In this document: piece by piece, positions 63,095-64,000 of the stretch
Layout of the letters: each line of letters begins with the position of its first letter
Numbering within the stretch: the stretch's first letter is position 1
Assembly (NCBI RefSeq): GCF_002940685.1
Contig: NZ_PNFP01000001.1
Location: forward strand, 434,001 to 498,000
Length of the DNA: 64,000 nucleotides
Source of the DNA: Ensifer adhaerens
GTDB taxonomy: Bacteria; Pseudomonadota; Alphaproteobacteria; Rhizobiales; Rhizobiaceae
Direction of reading: 5' to 3'
Translations under genes and position numbers: made by a program
Notes under the pieces: model-generated
Told to the model about the DNA's origin: nothing
The model's database searches: none
What the model saw: the letters and a program-made list of their open reading frames with translations, nothing else

Positions 63095-63894
63095 TGATCC
63101 GCCTCGCCCGCACAGCTCTCGCTCTCCTTGTTCTCGCTTTCGCCGCCCCGGCGCAGGCAGCCATCCAGGACGAGAATGCCGACTTCACCGAGAAGCTGGA
63201 GATCGGCATCTCCACCGACGAGATCGCCATCACCTCCGATTTCCGCGGCGCCGACCTGACGATCTTCGGCGCCGTCGACGGCTTCGACCAAGCTCTGCTC
63301 GCCCAGGGCCGCTACAACATCGTGGTCTCCCTCGAGGGGCCCAAGGACAACGCGACGGTGCGCAAGAAGGAGCGCGTCTTCGGCATCTGGGTCAACACCA
63401 GCTCCATGACCTTCGAGCTGGTGCCGGAATCCTATTCGCTGTCGTCGACGCGCGACATCGAGACGATCGCGCCGCCCGGCGAGATGGGCAATATGGGCAT
63501 CGGGGTCGATCACATGCGGCTGGTGCCGCTTGGCTTCGTCGGCGACGGCAGCAATCTCGGCGAGTTCCGCAATGCCTTCCGCCGCATCCGCGAGACCAGC
63601 GGCGTCTACGAGCGCGATCCTGGCGGCGTGCAGTTCATCAGCTCTAGCCTGTTCAAGGCCTCGGTGCGCCTGCCGGCCAACGTGCCGAACGGCGTGCATG
63701 TGGTTCGCGCCTATCTCTTCCGCGACGGCGTCTTCGTCGCCGCCAAGGCGCTGCCGCTGCGTGTCGTCAAGACCGGCCTGGAGCAGTTCATCACCCAGGC
63801 GGCGCATCAGCAGCCGCTGCTCTATGGCCTGATGGCCGTGCTGCTCGCCGTCATCACCGGCTGGGGCGCCAGCGTGATCTTCCGCAAGGAATAG
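63094..63894 (+). CDS. TIGR02186 family membrane-anchored protein
   Basis: A 266-residue alphaproteobacterial protein of unknown function. It has a signal peptide (cleavage near PAQA-AI, about residue 24), a periplasmic domain with DEIAITSDFRGADLTIFGAV, RYNIVVSLEGPKDNATVRKK and VPNGVHVVRAYLFRDGVFVA, and a C-terminal membrane helix (PLLYGLMAVLLAVITGWGAS) ending in RKE. So the domain sits in the periplasm, anchored at the C-terminus. The ATG overlaps the TauE/SafE stop, which makes it a likely accessory subunit of that exporter. Nothing follows before the window ends. Confidence 0.87.
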   Translation: MIRLARTALALLVLAFAAPAQAAIQDENADFTEKLEIGISTDEIAITSDFRGADLTIFGAVDGFDQALLAQGRYNIVVSLEGPKDNATVRKKERVFGIWVNTSSMTFELVPESYSLSSTRDIETIAPPGEMGNMGIGVDHMRLVPLGFVGDGSNLGEFRNAFRRIRETSGVYERDPGGVQFISSSLFKASVRLPANVPNGVHVVRAYLFRDGVFVAAKALPLRVVKTGLEQFITQAAHQQPLLYGLMAVLLAVITGWGASVIFRKE

Positions 63895-64000
63895 CGACGG
63901 GCGATCTTCGGCGACGTTTCCTTTTGCGCGCCGGAGCGCTATGGAAAGGCATGCCGCGTGCGTTTCATCAGCGCATGCCGCCGCAGATAAAAACAGAGGA

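Overview
The window reads as a stretch of core chromosome from an alphaproteobacterium of the Rhizobiaceae, most likely Ensifer/Sinorhizobium. The evidence is the high-GC coding style with strong third-position bias, the alphaproteobacterial cell-cycle genes gcrA and podJ, a SAM-II riboswitch in front of metZ, a long N-terminally extended PstC, and a gene order (ppk2, phoR, pstSCAB, phoU, phoB, gcrA, argD, argF, hslO; and fadB, fadA, acyl-CoA dehydrogenase, podJ) that matches, from memory, the Sinorhizobium meliloti chromosome. I see no insertion sequence, integrase, prophage or CRISPR array. No stretch looks strongly foreign; the orphan gene at 43.2 kb is the best candidate for an accessory gene.

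Layout. 0-5.2 kb: the 5' part of pgi, fadD, an MFS exporter and an AI-2E-type membrane protein. 5.2-13.5 kb: a complete potassium-uptake operon with two small membrane peptides (one is KdpF), kdpA, kdpB, kdpC and the sensor pair kdpD/kdpE; a KdpE-like box precedes it. 13.5-16.1 kb: an alpha/beta-hydrolase lipoprotein and a class C beta-lactamase on the minus strand. 16.6-21.2 kb: a run of envelope genes of unknown function (glycine-zipper lipoprotein, EF-hand protein, DUF3300, DUF2950, polytopic membrane protein). 21.3-25 kb: a VOC protein behind a SoxR-like promoter, tRNA-Thr(CGT), a nitronate monooxygenase and a membrane-anchored hypothetical. 25-34 kb: the phosphate block, with ppk2 divergent from phoR-pstSCAB-phoU-phoB and a Pho box before pstS.

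34-41.9 kb: gcrA, argD, argF, hslO, apaG, metZ (with SAM-II riboswitch and attenuator), a double-length dCTP deaminase and tRNA-Gly(CCC). 42-51.7 kb: small mostly single-gene units: a family 3 solute-binding protein, an orphan protein, an S24 regulator with an SNase-like protein and TerB, a ChaA-type antiporter, an HxlR regulator facing an SRPBCC protein, LysE and EamA transporters, a methyltransferase and a GNAT acetyltransferase. 51.8-57.5 kb: a beta-oxidation operon (acyl-CoA dehydrogenase, thiolase, a YbaY-like lipoprotein, FadB-type multifunctional enzyme). 58-63.9 kb: podJ, then a TauE/SafE exporter coupled to a TIGR02186 protein.

How the parts connect. A near-identical palindrome with TTGACG/CGTCAA arms lies upstream of fadD, the nitronate monooxygenase and the acyl-CoA dehydrogenase operon, which suggests one fatty-acid/acyl-CoA regulon spread over three loci. 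The other clear regulatory elements are the KdpE-like box, the Pho box, the SAM-II riboswitch with two mutually exclusive hairpins, the SoxR-like promoter and CcrM (GANTC) sites around gcrA and podJ. I found no clearly new multi-gene defence or mobile system. The best leads are the shared palindrome, the metZ leader, the extra kdp peptide, the lipoprotein inside the beta-oxidation operon and the uncharacterised envelope cluster.
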